Shown here: one piece after another, positions 1 through 8,416 of the stretch | How the letters are laid out: each line of letters starts with the position of its first letter | Numbering within the stretch: the stretch's first letter is position 1 | Source of the DNA: an uncultured Thermoguttaceae bacterium | GTDB taxonomy: Bacteria; Planctomycetota; Planctomycetia; Pirellulales; Thermoguttaceae | Direction: 5' to 3' | Assembly (NCBI GenBank): GCA_938042245.1 | Contig: CALIRO010000023.1 | Location: forward strand, 1-60,148 | Length of the DNA: 60,148 nucleotides | The notes under the pieces: generated by a model | The model's input: only the letters and a program-made list of their open reading frames with translations | Databases searched by the model: none | Told to the model about the DNA's origin: nothing | Made by a program: the position numbers and the translations under genes

Positions 1-395
1 TTTTTGGTAAAAGGTTAAAAACTCCATTTGGCTAAAAGCTTAACACCCCATTTGGGTAAAAAGTTAAGACCCCACTGGAGAAAAGCTTAACACTCCATTG
101 GCGAAAAGCTTAAAACCCCATCTGGGGAAAAGATTAAGAGCTAATCTAGGGAAAGATTAAGAGCCAAGCTGGGGAAAAGGTAAGACCCCTTTTGGAAAAA
201 AGTTTGAAACGCCATCTGGGAAAAAGCTTAAAACGCCATTTGGGGGAAAGGTTGAGACCCAATTCGGCTAAAAGCTTCAAACCCAATCTGGGGAAAAGAT
301 TAAGACCCCATTTGGGGAAAAGATCGAGACCCAATCTGGGGCAACGCTTGAGATCCAATTTGGGGGAAACCCCATTTGGATAAAAGCCTCGGTTC
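1..395. repeat. 24-bp tandem repeat array, left end
   Basis: About 16 imperfect direct repeats of 23-24 bp run head to tail. Each unit has an AAAGCTTAA-like core (often containing the palindrome AAGCTT) followed by a CCCCATTTGGGG-like near-palindrome at the junction with the next unit. Unit length slips between 23 and 24 bp and the units have diverged. Open frames on both strands only reflect the 8-codon period and contain nothing but an 8-residue basic repeat, so no gene is called. The same array, starting with the same units, closes the window at 60036-60148. The array may continue to the left of base 1. Confidence 0.9.
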
Positions 396-463
396 AAAAC
401 CCATCCTTTTAACCACGATCAGGCGCCCCGATCGTTTCGACGCAGGCGGTCGGTGAGGTCCTA

Positions 464-670
464 GAAAAGGGCATAGCAACTTTCCTCCCGGATCCGCTGG
501 TCCGGTCCATTCGCATGAAAGACCGTACCGCACCAAGAAAAGGCATGGCAACTTTCTTCCCGGATCCGGCATCCGGAGCGGTTCGAGCGCTTGGTACTCA
601 TCTTGCCGCAATTAAAAAAGATGGTTATCGGCAAGATCATGCTTTAAGGCATCCGGAGCGGTTCGAGCGG
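464..670. repeat. Direct-repeat patch between the two arrays
   Basis: Two pairs of direct repeats lie here. A roughly 32-bp sequence around 464-494 recurs with a few changes at 537-569; both copies contain GGCAT-GCAACTTTC-TCCCGGATCCG-like text. A 22-bp sequence at 568-589 recurs exactly at 648-669. No gene is supported in this stretch. Confidence 0.75.
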
Positions 671-719
671 TTGTTGCTGATCTTGAGTTTGGCGTACTGG
701 CTGCTTTTGGGGATCCGGC

Positions 720-1173
720 TGACGGCCATGAAGCAGTACCCGCCCAAGATGTGGAGCAGCACCATCGCCTTCCGTGAAGTATTCCCAGGCCCGGCCTGAG
801 ATGCAGCAGCAACCCCCTTCCGTGAAGCATTACCCACCCGGCCCGGGGTGGAGCAACATTCACCTTCCGTGAAATATTCCCAGGAGTTATCAGCAGCAGG
901 CAAGTCGTGTTTCTGTACAAGTGGAACAGCAATCGCCTTCCGTGAAGTATTCCCAGCCCCGACCTGAAATGCAGCAACCATCGCCTTCCATTAAGTATTA
1001 CCGTCCCGGCCTGGGGTGCAGCAGCAAGCGCCTTCCATAAAGCATCACCGGCCCGGGCTGGGGTGGAGCAACATTCACCTTCCGTGAAATATTCCCAGGC
1101 TCGGCCTGAGATGCACCAGCAATCACCTTTCGTGAAGTATTACCTGCGCAAGATGGGGTGGAGCAACCATCGT
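720..1173. repeat. 47/48-bp tandem repeat array
   Basis: About nine degenerate units share the landmark CCTTCCGTGAAGTATT. The landmark starts near 768, 816, 863, 936, 983, 1031, 1078 and 1126, with a weaker first unit from about 720. Spacing alternates between 47 and 48 bp except for one 73-bp step that carries an insertion around 890-925. Units alternate between a GATGCAGCAGCAA-like and a GGGTGGAGCAACA-like second half. The 47/48 slip breaks every reading frame, so the array is not a repetitive protein gene. The rest of 396-1355 shows no gene. Confidence 0.85.
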
Positions 1174-1355
1174 CCTACGGCCTGGAGGCTATTTTTGATT
1201 GGCCGGAACATGGTTTGCCGACTGCAACGGACGGCCTTCCAAGCACTTGCCGCCTTGACGCAAGCAATTTTAGACCACGCCCAAAACTGGGGATAAGTCC
1301 GGTTGCACACGGGACGTCCATGATCCCATAAGCCTAGGTTGACAATCCTGTTCCG

Positions 1356-2195
1356 TTAGCTCAGGGGCGCCGGTTCCAGTTCTTCAATCCGGATAGGCCG
1401 AATATCGAACTTCGGATTTTGTCCCAAAAAGCGGGCGGGGTTATTGTGGAAGATTTCGATCGCCTCTTGCAGGCTGTGGCCTCGGCGGCGGAACTCGAAA
1501 ATGCACTCGTGCAATGTGGCCGGGTCGCTGGGGCCCCAGTCGGCTGACGAATTGACCAACGTTCGGTCCGCTCCGTATCGCTCGATCATGTCCACCGCCC
1601 GAGCCGGGGAGCACTTGGTGATCGGATATAACGTAAAGCCCACCCAATAGCCGGCATCTTTACAGGCCCGGATGGTATGCTCCTCCACATGATCAATCCA
1701 AACCCGATCTGGGGAAATTGGCATCCGGCGTAAGATTTCCAAAATCCGTTTCGTTCCGCGGAGTTTATCCTGCAAGTGCGGCGTATGGACCAGAAGGAGT
1801 TGATTGTATTTGATGGCCAGTTCGATCTGCGCCTCGAAGATTTCACACTCATTGGGGGTGGATTTATGCAGACCGGTTTCGCCCACGCCGAGTACCGTCG
1901 GCTTTTGGAAAAACTCTGGCATGTGCCGAAGTACCTCCCGGCTTAAGCGGGGATTTTCTGCCTCTTTCGGATTGACAGCCACCCAGCAAAAGTGCCGAAT
2001 GCCGTACTGGGCGGCCCGGGTCGGCTCAAACTCGCTGATTTGGCGAAAATAATCTAAAAATGTTTCCGGGTACTTTCGATCAAACCCGGCCCAGAAAGCT
2101 GGTTCTGCTACGGCCACCACCCCCGCATAGGCCATCCGTTGATAATCCTGGGTGGTGCGGGCAATACCGTGATAATGCGGCTGGATGATTTGCAT
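1356..2195 (-). CDS. TatD-family metal-dependent hydrolase
   Basis: This 279-residue protein looks like a TIM-barrel metal hydrolase of the TatD/amidohydrolase type. Visible metal-ligand motifs are HYH near residue 7, GETGLH near 105, VHTPH near 138, DHVEEH near 168 and an Asp in SADWGPSD near 218. TatD proteins act on DNA or small phosphoesters, but this branch is unusual and resembles the hydrolase found in Ebo-type clusters; no other Ebo gene is in view, so the substrate is unknown. The ATG follows an AAGGA ribosome-binding site. A small gene lies 113 bp upstream on the same strand and may share its transcript. Confidence 0.8.
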   Translation of the reverse strand: MQIIQPHYHGIARTTQDYQRMAYAGVVAVAEPAFWAGFDRKYPETFLDYFRQISEFEPTRAAQYGIRHFCWVAVNPKEAENPRLSREVLRHMPEFFQKPTVLGVGETGLHKSTPNECEIFEAQIELAIKYNQLLLVHTPHLQDKLRGTKRILEILRRMPISPDRVWIDHVEEHTIRACKDAGYWVGFTLYPITKCSPARAVDMIERYGADRTLVNSSADWGPSDPATLHECIFEFRRRGHSLQEAIEIFHNNPARFLGQNPKFDIRPIRIEELEPAPLS

Positions 2196-2308
2196 GGATG
2201 TAGTCCTTCAAAAGGTAGAACCAGAATCTGCTTTTTCCGATAGATGCGGCTTTTTCTCCTGCCGATTCACGGGGCAGGGAAAAGGCATCTTGGGGAACGT
2301 TGTGCCTT

Positions 2309-2545
2309 CTAATCGGCCGGATCGGAGAACATCACCAGGACGCGTTCCACCCGGTCTGGGGTGGTGTTCCGCTGGGCGATTAGGGCGAGGGCCTGATACA
2401 AAAGTTCCATCCGGGGATCATCCGGCGGGGAGTCGGGCGCTTGCGCCCTAGCCCGGTCATACCGGTCCAATAGCGCTGCCAGTTCCAAAATCATCGCCCG
2501 GGCTTCCAGAAAATATTTCGCTACTACTTCCGAAGCAGTTAACAT
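2309..2545 (-). CDS. Small conserved-looking hypothetical protein
   Basis: The frame encodes 78 residues with a helical N-terminal half (residues about 5-35, rich in Ala, Leu and charged residues) and a second helix around 45-70. No family is recognised. It is called a gene because composition looks like protein, it begins with ATG, and it sits directly upstream of the TatD-like hydrolase on the same strand. There is no signal peptide or membrane segment. It could be a spurious frame, hence the moderate confidence. Confidence 0.55.
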   Translation of the reverse strand: MLTASEVVAKYFLEARAMILELAALLDRYDRARAQAPDSPPDDPRMELLYQALALIAQRNTTPDRVERVLVMFSDPAD

Positions 2546-3229
2546 GGCGCTGCCCTTTATAGGAAATGCAGATCTACGGCATCGTCCTCATCCAACAGAC
2601 TTGGTTTTTACGTGCTCAGGGACGTTCGAGCGCTCTTGCAATCTGCATACCGAACCCAAAGCATGCTTCAGGATTTTTCAATTGTATTTTGTCCCGTTTT
2701 TTCTCAAAAGCCCCGAACGATGTTGCTTTGGGAAAAATAGCTGTTGCTGTGCTATGGCTACTTTTTCGACAGGCATGTCGATTTTATAATCGCAGAAATA
2801 TGCCCCCGAACGGAGGAAAGCCTCCTTTGTAGCAATGCAGCGGGATGGTGTGTCTTTCTTGTCATCGGGAGCGAAAGCTCCCGATCCAGTATTGCCTCTG
2901 GCCGCTGCGAGAGACGCCGGGTGGGCATTTAGCTGGCTGGCTGAGCATCCCATGTTGTAACTTAGTCTGTGTTGAGGGCCAGTTAAGCCAAATACCTACC
3001 GTCTAACAGACGGTGTTACATACAAGGGGACCTGGATTCCCGCCTGCCCAGGAAGGAGGATTAAAGTCCCCTCTCCCCTGGGCGGGAGAGGGGTAGGGTG
3101 AGGGGGCCTGGATTCCCGCTTTCGCAGGAATGACCTCCAAGGGGCGGAAATGCCGCCCAGAATCGGCCAAAGGATTGGTACTGCCCCGATAAGCTAGCGC
3201 GGTTTGGTCTTTTCCTGAAAGATGTTCCT
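2546..3229. other. Intergenic region with dispersed repeats
   Basis: No convincing gene is seen between the divergent genes at 2545 and 3230. The right half holds dispersed repeats: an ACCGTCTAACAGACGGTGTTAC-like palindrome near 2998-3020, two copies of a CCTGGATTCCCGC motif near 3030 and 3107, and a GC-rich hairpin at 3068-3093. The left half is ordinary sequence with somewhat lower GC and no visible structure. Confidence 0.6.
3068..3093. repeat. GC-rich inverted repeat (dispersed hairpin)
   Basis: CCCCTCTCCC at 3068-3077 pairs perfectly with GGGAGAGGGG at 3084-3093 across a 6-nt loop. Related hairpins occur near 35090, 52418 and 55086. This is the common bacterial intergenic CCCTCTCCC/GGGAGAGGG repeat type. 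Confidence 0.8.
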
Positions 3230-4318
3230 ATGGAGAAGCTCCTCTATAAACCGAATCTTTCGGAGGTGATCAGCAGATTACGTCTGCTTTACCAAGGCGA
3301 GGCGGAAGACCAGATCTTTGCCGAGTTTGAGCTTCCTACGGTCGCCTTGGAGGAGTTTGGCCGGAAGTATTCGGCCGGTTTCTGCCAGTATCCGGAGCCG
3401 GAGGAGCGGATTGCGTTTTGGGATCACTTTTTTGCTGAGCGGGCCTGCCTGGAGGACGATTCCATCCCCGCCGCCTATTTAAGTGAAATGGACCAGGGGT
3501 TATATGGGGGGCTGTTTGGCGGGCGGGTGCAGTTTATGGCGCATCCGGAAAACGGCTGGATTTCTTCGATGTGCGCTCCGATTTTGGAGGACTGGGGCCA
3601 GTTGGATGAGCTTCGGCTGGATCGGCAGCATTCTTGGTTTCAGCGATACCAGCGTCAATTGGAGGTGTTTGTTCGTCATGCAGCGGGCAAGTTCGCCATC
3701 AGTCATTTTATCCTTATTGATAGTCTGAATTTTTGTTTCGAATTGGTGGGGGCCACCAATACCTATTTAGCCCTGGAGGAGCGGCCGGATTGGGTCTGTC
3801 AGGCCATTGAACTGGCCTTCCAGACTAATGTGGCGGTGCAGGAATTGTTTTTTGAGAAGGTGCCGCTTTTAGCCGGCGGGACAGCCAGCAACATGGTGGG
3901 CTGGGCGCCGGGCCGGGTAGTTTCAGAAAGTGTTGATCCGTTCCATATGACATCAGTTCAATACTTCGAACGATGGGGCCGGGAACCCGTCCAACGCATT
4001 TTCGACCATTTTGACGGCGGCGTGCTGCATCTACATGCCAATGGCCGACACCTGCTGGAAGCCGTGTGCACTCTCCGGGGCCTCCGGGCCATTTTCATGG
4101 GCGACGACCGAGGGTATCCAAAAGCTTTTGATATGATTACCGAGCTGAAGCGGCGAGCGGGCAAGGTGCCCCTGGTGGTGCAGGCCGATTTCGAGCCTTT
4201 TGTTCAGTGCCTGAATAGCCACCGTTTGCCGGGCGGGGTGATCTACAAAGTTCGAGGCGCTCCAGACCCGGCAACGGTCAACCGCCTGATGGAACAAGTC
4301 CGAACCTACCGGACCTAA
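3230..4318 (+). CDS. Uroporphyrinogen decarboxylase-like protein
   Basis: The 362-residue product has the overall pattern of the URO-D superfamily, a TIM barrel that includes haem-pathway HemE and corrinoid/methyltransferase relatives such as MtaA and CmuA. A HLHANGRHLLEAV segment near residue 270 resembles the C-terminal part of that fold. The arginine-rich N-terminal signature of genuine HemE is not evident, so a methyltransferase-like or other role is more likely than haem synthesis. No signal peptide is seen. The ATG has no strong ribosome-binding site. An Agl23-like gene follows closely downstream on the same strand. Confidence 0.7.
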   Translation: MEKLLYKPNLSEVISRLRLLYQGEAEDQIFAEFELPTVALEEFGRKYSAGFCQYPEPEERIAFWDHFFAERACLEDDSIPAAYLSEMDQGLYGGLFGGRVQFMAHPENGWISSMCAPILEDWGQLDELRLDRQHSWFQRYQRQLEVFVRHAAGKFAISHFILIDSLNFCFELVGATNTYLALEERPDWVCQAIELAFQTNVAVQELFFEKVPLLAGGTASNMVGWAPGRVVSESVDPFHMTSVQYFERWGREPVQRIFDHFDGGVLHLHANGRHLLEAVCTLRGLRAIFMGDDRGYPKAFDMITELKRRAGKVPLVVQADFEPFVQCLNSHRLPGGVIYKVRGAPDPATVNRLMEQVRTYRT

Positions 4319-4368
4319 AAATCCGTTGCCCATTGGGAAACGCCAATTTGATCTTCCAAACCTGGCCG

Positions 4369-6495
4369 ATGAAAACGTCTCCGACTCCTGCAGCTCCTGA
4401 ACCAAGTAAGCCAACGGCGTTTTTAACGCGTTTCGGGGGGGATGGTTTCGGTGTTGATTCAGCAGCCGGGGCCACCAGAGCCGACCCGCACCATCAAAGC
4501 CGACCAACAGGCCGCTTCTGCTGGATGATCGGGATGGTGCTAGCAGGGTTGGTGGGCGCTGGTTTGCGCCTGGTGGATTTAGGCAATCGGCCCATGCACG
4601 CCGATGAAGCGGTCCAGGCCCTTCGGTTTGCTCGTCTATTAGAATCTGGCCAATACCGCTATGATCCCCAGGAATACCATGGTCCCAGTTTGCCATATTT
4701 GAGTTGGCCGATGGTTCGGCTGTTGGGCCTTCGGCAGCTGAAGGAGTTGGAAGCTTGGCATCTGCGTCTTCTGCCAGCGGCGGTAGGCAGTTTATTGGTG
4801 TGGGGGCCGTGGTGTTTGCGGAGGTATCTGGGTCGCTCGGCCAGCTTGGCAGCTGCCTGGTTTACTGCCATTAGCCCCGCCTTGGTCTTCTACAGTCGAT
4901 ATTATATTGCCGAGACGCTTTTGGTGGCCTTCTGTTGGGGGGCGATAGTGGCTTGGTGGCTAGTGCGAACTGGCTTGCTGAAGATGCAGACCTGGCCAAG
5001 CAAAAAAATGCCGGTCGGCGCCCTGCTTCTGTTGGGGATTTGTCTGGGCCTGATGTATGCCACCAAAGAGACCTGGGTGATTGCCGGCGTTTCTCTGGCG
5101 GCGGCCGGTTGGCTAACCCTCCCGCCGCTTCGGAGAATCCCATGGCATCGGTGGTTATTTGCCTTTGGATGGGTTTTCGTAGCCGGAGCGGCCGTTTGGG
5201 CGGCGTTTTTTTCTTCGTTCGGCCAAAATCCGTCCGGTTTGCTGGATTCACTGAAAACTTACCTGCATTATTTTCGCCAGGCGGGCGGTCAGGGCCGAGG
5301 TAGCCAACATGTATATCCCTTTTGGTATTATTTTCAGGTGCTGTTTGCCTGGAAGACGCCGGGCGGCCGTTGGTGGAGCGAAGCAGCGGTGCTCCTACTT
5401 GCTTGGGTGGGCGGCATGGCCGCCATTGGCGGGAGACGGCAAGGAGGATTAAAAGCCCGGCAACGCCCCCTGGCCAAATTCCTGGCCGCATATACAGTAA
5501 TTCAGGCTTTCATTTATTCAGCTATTCCGTACAAAACCCCTTGGTGCGTCCTGGGATTTTATCATGGGATGGTCGTTTTGGCCGGGCTGGGCTGGGCGGC
5601 CCTCTGGCAATGGGCAACAAGTCGGGCCGGCAGAATCCAACCCGGTGATCTGGGGCAGAAGTACCGGGTTTCAGAACAAGTTCTTCCTTCGGGCCCCGTG
5701 GCTTCCGGGCAACTTGCCCAGCCCATAGGCCGCCTCCCCCACCTGTCCACGCAGCTTATCTGCTCGCTGCTAAAACCATGGGTGCTGCTGGGGCTTGTGG
5801 TGCTGGGCAGTGGACATCTGGCCTTGCAGGCGTATCGGGCCAGTTTCCTCCGGGTAGCCGATCCGACCCAGCCTTACCTTTACTCGCCCACCACGCTGGA
5901 AGTGGATCGGCTGGTAACCGTCCTGGAACAAATCGCCCAATGCCATCCGGACGGAAATGCCCTGCCGATCCAAGTGTTTTTCCCAGACCATCAGTATTGG
6001 CCTTTGCCGTGGTATTTGCGCCGGTTTAGCCGAGTGGGCTGGTTCGGTTCTTTTGAAGAGGCCGTTGGATCGGCGCCGGCGCCGGTCATCTTGGCCCATC
6101 CGGAGATGGAAGGAGACCTATTGGAATATTGCTATTTTCGTCCGCCGCCCGGCCGGCGCCGATTGTATCTTTCTGAGCTAGGACCAGGCACGAGCCAGTG
6201 GGAGATCCGGGCGCATGCGCCGATTCGGCTCTACCTGCGTTGGGACCTTTGGGAATCCTGCGCCGAGCAACTCCCGAAAGAACACCCCAGCCTGTCTGAG
6301 CAACAATCTAGGTCGTCTGAACAACCACTAGGTCAACGGAACAATAAGTCAGGTTGTCTGAGCAACAACTCGAAGCGTCTGAGCAACAATCCGGACGGCA
6401 CTGAGGCGATACGAGCAACGAGAATATATTCTGCCCACTCTGCGGAAGGAATCGGCAAGGTTCTCAGTGGGCCAGGGATTCCGACTTTGCCGTAG
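4369..6495 (+). CDS. Agl23/TIGR03663-like membrane glycosyltransferase-family protein
   Basis: A 708-residue multi-spanning membrane protein. After the first membrane segment comes NRPMHADEAVQALRFA followed by a YRYDPQEYHGPSLPYL-type stretch, the hallmark of the TIGR03663 (flippase-associated Agl23) family, related to GT39-type lipid-linked sugar transferases. About ten hydrophobic helices follow, then a soluble C-terminal part from about residue 520. The in-frame TTG at 4333 would add 12 residues; the ATG at 4369 is preferred because it is the first ATG. The last 70 or so residues are low-complexity Ser/Asn/Gln text encoded by short DNA repeats. The 3' end overlaps the convergent dxs by 32 bp. 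Confidence 0.75.
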   Translation: MKTSPTPAAPEPSKPTAFLTRFGGDGFGVDSAAGATRADPHHQSRPTGRFCWMIGMVLAGLVGAGLRLVDLGNRPMHADEAVQALRFARLLESGQYRYDPQEYHGPSLPYLSWPMVRLLGLRQLKELEAWHLRLLPAAVGSLLVWGPWCLRRYLGRSASLAAAWFTAISPALVFYSRYYIAETLLVAFCWGAIVAWWLVRTGLLKMQTWPSKKMPVGALLLLGICLGLMYATKETWVIAGVSLAAAGWLTLPPLRRIPWHRWLFAFGWVFVAGAAVWAAFFSSFGQNPSGLLDSLKTYLHYFRQAGGQGRGSQHVYPFWYYFQVLFAWKTPGGRWWSEAAVLLLAWVGGMAAIGGRRQGGLKARQRPLAKFLAAYTVIQAFIYSAIPYKTPWCVLGFYHGMVVLAGLGWAALWQWATSRAGRIQPGDLGQKYRVSEQVLPSGPVASGQLAQPIGRLPHLSTQLICSLLKPWVLLGLVVLGSGHLALQAYRASFLRVADPTQPYLYSPTTLEVDRLVTVLEQIAQCHPDGNALPIQVFFPDHQYWPLPWYLRRFSRVGWFGSFEEAVGSAPAPVILAHPEMEGDLLEYCYFRPPPGRRRLYLSELGPGTSQWEIRAHAPIRLYLRWDLWESCAEQLPKEHPSLSEQQSRSSEQPLGQRNNKSGCLSNNSKRLSNNPDGTEAIRATRIYSAHSAEGIGKVLSGPGIPTLP
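6292..6400. repeat. Short direct repeats in the 3' end of the Agl23-like gene
   Basis: A CGTCTGAGCAACAA-like motif of about 21 bp period recurs five times in degenerate form. It encodes the Ser/Asn/Gln-rich tail of the upstream membrane protein and lies outside the conserved family part. Confidence 0.7.
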
Positions 6496-8413
6496 AGGGA
6501 CGGAGGTGGGCTAAATGGGAAACCTGAGCGGGAAGTCGGCCGATGAGTTCCCGCATCGTGCGCCCAATACCAGCGGAATCTAGGCCGAGATCGGCCAGGA
6601 GTTCTGAGCGTTCACCATGTTCGATGAAACGGTCCGGGATGCCCAAGCGACGGACCCGTCTGGCGTCGATACCGGCTTCGTTGGCCGCCTCCAGAACGGC
6701 GCTGCCGAAGCCGCCTGACAAACAGCCCTCTTCGACCGTCAGCACAAAACCGCTCTGTTGGATCGCCCGGAGGATCGTGTCGGTATCCAAAGGTTTGACG
6801 AAGCGGGCGTTGATCACCCCGACCGAGAGGCCTTCTTCTCGGAGCCGACGGGCTGCTCGCACACACTCCGGCAGCAGCGTCCCACAGGCAATGATCATTC
6901 CATCACTTCCCCACCAAAGCACCTCCGCTTTGCCATACTCCAAAGGAGCGGGCGTCCGGGGAACCATTTCGGCCGGGGCTTTGGGATATCGAATGGCCGT
7001 CGGAGCATCCAACCGAAGCGCCAAATCCAACATCGGCGCTACATCCGCTTCGTCGCCGGGGGCCATGAGGACTAAGTTCGGCAGGTGGCGCAAATACGCC
7101 AGGTCGAAACAGCCATGATGCGTTGGTCCGTCCGGCCCCACCAGGCCGGCCCGGTCCAGGGTCATGGTAACCGGCAGATTCTGAAGGGCGACTTCCTGGA
7201 AAATCTGGTCATAGCTTCGCTGGAGGAAGGTGCTGTAGATATCGACGATGGGCCGCATTCCGGCCTTGGCCAAGCCGGCGGCAAAAGCCACGGCATGCGA
7301 CTCACAAATGCCCACGTCGAAAAACCGATCCGGAAATTCCTCCCGGACCGGTTCGAGCATATTGCCCTGGCACATGGCCGCCACAATGGCCGCCACTTTG
7401 GGATTACGTCGCATTTGGTCCAGAATGGCATCCCGCATGACTTCCGTATAGGAGCGGGCCGACACCTTACAGAAGCGGAGTTCCGTGCCGTTTTCCCGTT
7501 GGAACGGGGCAGGTGTATGAAAAGACACTGGATCAGCGGCCGCCGGCTGAAACCCATGCCCCTTTTCGGTAACCACATGCAACAGCACCGGTCGGTCGAA
7601 ATCCCGGCTCATGGCCAAGTACTTCTGCAATTGCCGAATATTATGCCCATCCACCGGCCCCAGATAATGGAATCCTAACTCTTCGAAAAACATCCCGCCC
7701 AAAAGTCCCGCTTTGATGGCCTCTTTGATCTGCATAACCAGCCGCTCAGCCGTGTCGCCAATCAAAGGCAATCGGTGCAGGAAGCGGGAAAGTTCCCGTT
7801 TGAACTGTGCGTAGGAGCGGGTCATCCGAAGCCGATCCAGATACTCCGCCAAGCCGCCGGTCCGTGGGCAGATGGACATTTTGTTATCATTCAACACCAC
7901 GATCAGCTTCTTTTTCAGCCCGCCGGCATTGTTTAAGGCTTCGTAGATGATGCCGCAGCTTAGCGCGCCGTCGCCCACCACAGCCACATACTGGCGAGCT
8001 TCTTCCGGACGCAAAAGATCATCCCCGCATTTGAGGCCCAAAAGCGTCGAAACACTGGTACCGGCATGGCCTGTCATGAAAAGATCAAAGACGCTTTCTG
8101 CTGGGTTGGGATAACCCATCAGGCCCCCTTTGGTACGGATAGTGAAAAATTGATTATATCTGCCGGTAACCAGTTTGTGCGGATAGACCTGATGACCGGT
8201 GTCCCAAATCAGTCGATCCTTCCGAAAGTCGAACGTCGTATGCAAGGCCAGGGTCAGTTCCACCACTCCCAGATTGGAAGCAAAGTGGGTGGTTCGGGTG
8301 GCTGCCAGCCGACAAAGCGCCTCCCGAATCTCCGCCGCCAATTGGAGCAGTTCCGGATACTTTAACCGCCGAAGATCTTCCGGCCAGCGGATTTTCGGTA
8401 GCAATTCCTCCAT
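6464..8413 (-). CDS. dxs: 1-deoxy-D-xylulose-5-phosphate synthase
   Basis: The 649-residue product is full length for DXS, the thiamine-diphosphate enzyme that condenses pyruvate and glyceraldehyde 3-phosphate to start the MEP isoprenoid pathway. Visible motifs: DTGHQVYPHKLVTGR near residue 90, the ThDP motif GDGALSCG...NDNKMSI around 147-181, and DRAGLVGPDGPTHHG near 420 in the pyrimidine-binding domain, followed by the C-terminal transketolase domain. It starts 3 bp after the stop of the prenyl synthase gene, implying one operon that supplies precursor and builds prenyl chains. Its 3' end overlaps the convergent Agl23-like gene. Confidence 0.97.
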   Translation of the reverse strand: MEELLPKIRWPEDLRRLKYPELLQLAAEIREALCRLAATRTTHFASNLGVVELTLALHTTFDFRKDRLIWDTGHQVYPHKLVTGRYNQFFTIRTKGGLMGYPNPAESVFDLFMTGHAGTSVSTLLGLKCGDDLLRPEEARQYVAVVGDGALSCGIIYEALNNAGGLKKKLIVVLNDNKMSICPRTGGLAEYLDRLRMTRSYAQFKRELSRFLHRLPLIGDTAERLVMQIKEAIKAGLLGGMFFEELGFHYLGPVDGHNIRQLQKYLAMSRDFDRPVLLHVVTEKGHGFQPAAADPVSFHTPAPFQRENGTELRFCKVSARSYTEVMRDAILDQMRRNPKVAAIVAAMCQGNMLEPVREEFPDRFFDVGICESHAVAFAAGLAKAGMRPIVDIYSTFLQRSYDQIFQEVALQNLPVTMTLDRAGLVGPDGPTHHGCFDLAYLRHLPNLVLMAPGDEADVAPMLDLALRLDAPTAIRYPKAPAEMVPRTPAPLEYGKAEVLWWGSDGMIIACGTLLPECVRAARRLREEGLSVGVINARFVKPLDTDTILRAIQQSGFVLTVEEGCLSGGFGSAVLEAANEAGIDARRVRRLGIPDRFIEHGERSELLADLGLDSAGIGRTMRELIGRLPAQVSHLAHLRPSTAKSESLAH

Positions 8414-8416
8414 GGT

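Noticed and set aside
146..397. Open frames on both strands in the 24-bp array with 8-residue basic or hydrophobic repeats
   Set aside because: They follow from the 24-bp period, are open on both strands at once, and unit lengths of 23 bp break the frame elsewhere in the same array.
612..981. Overlapping minus-strand frames with 16-residue repeats in the 47/48-bp array
   Set aside because: Spacing slips between 47 and 48 bp, so frames change between units; no start signal or family feature.
720..1173. CRISPR array
   Set aside because: Units are degenerate along their whole length with no constant repeat and unique spacers, and no cas genes are present.
2678..2953. 91-residue minus-strand frame in the gap before the URO-D-like gene
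   Set aside because: No domain, signal or ribosome-binding site; composition resembles random frames.
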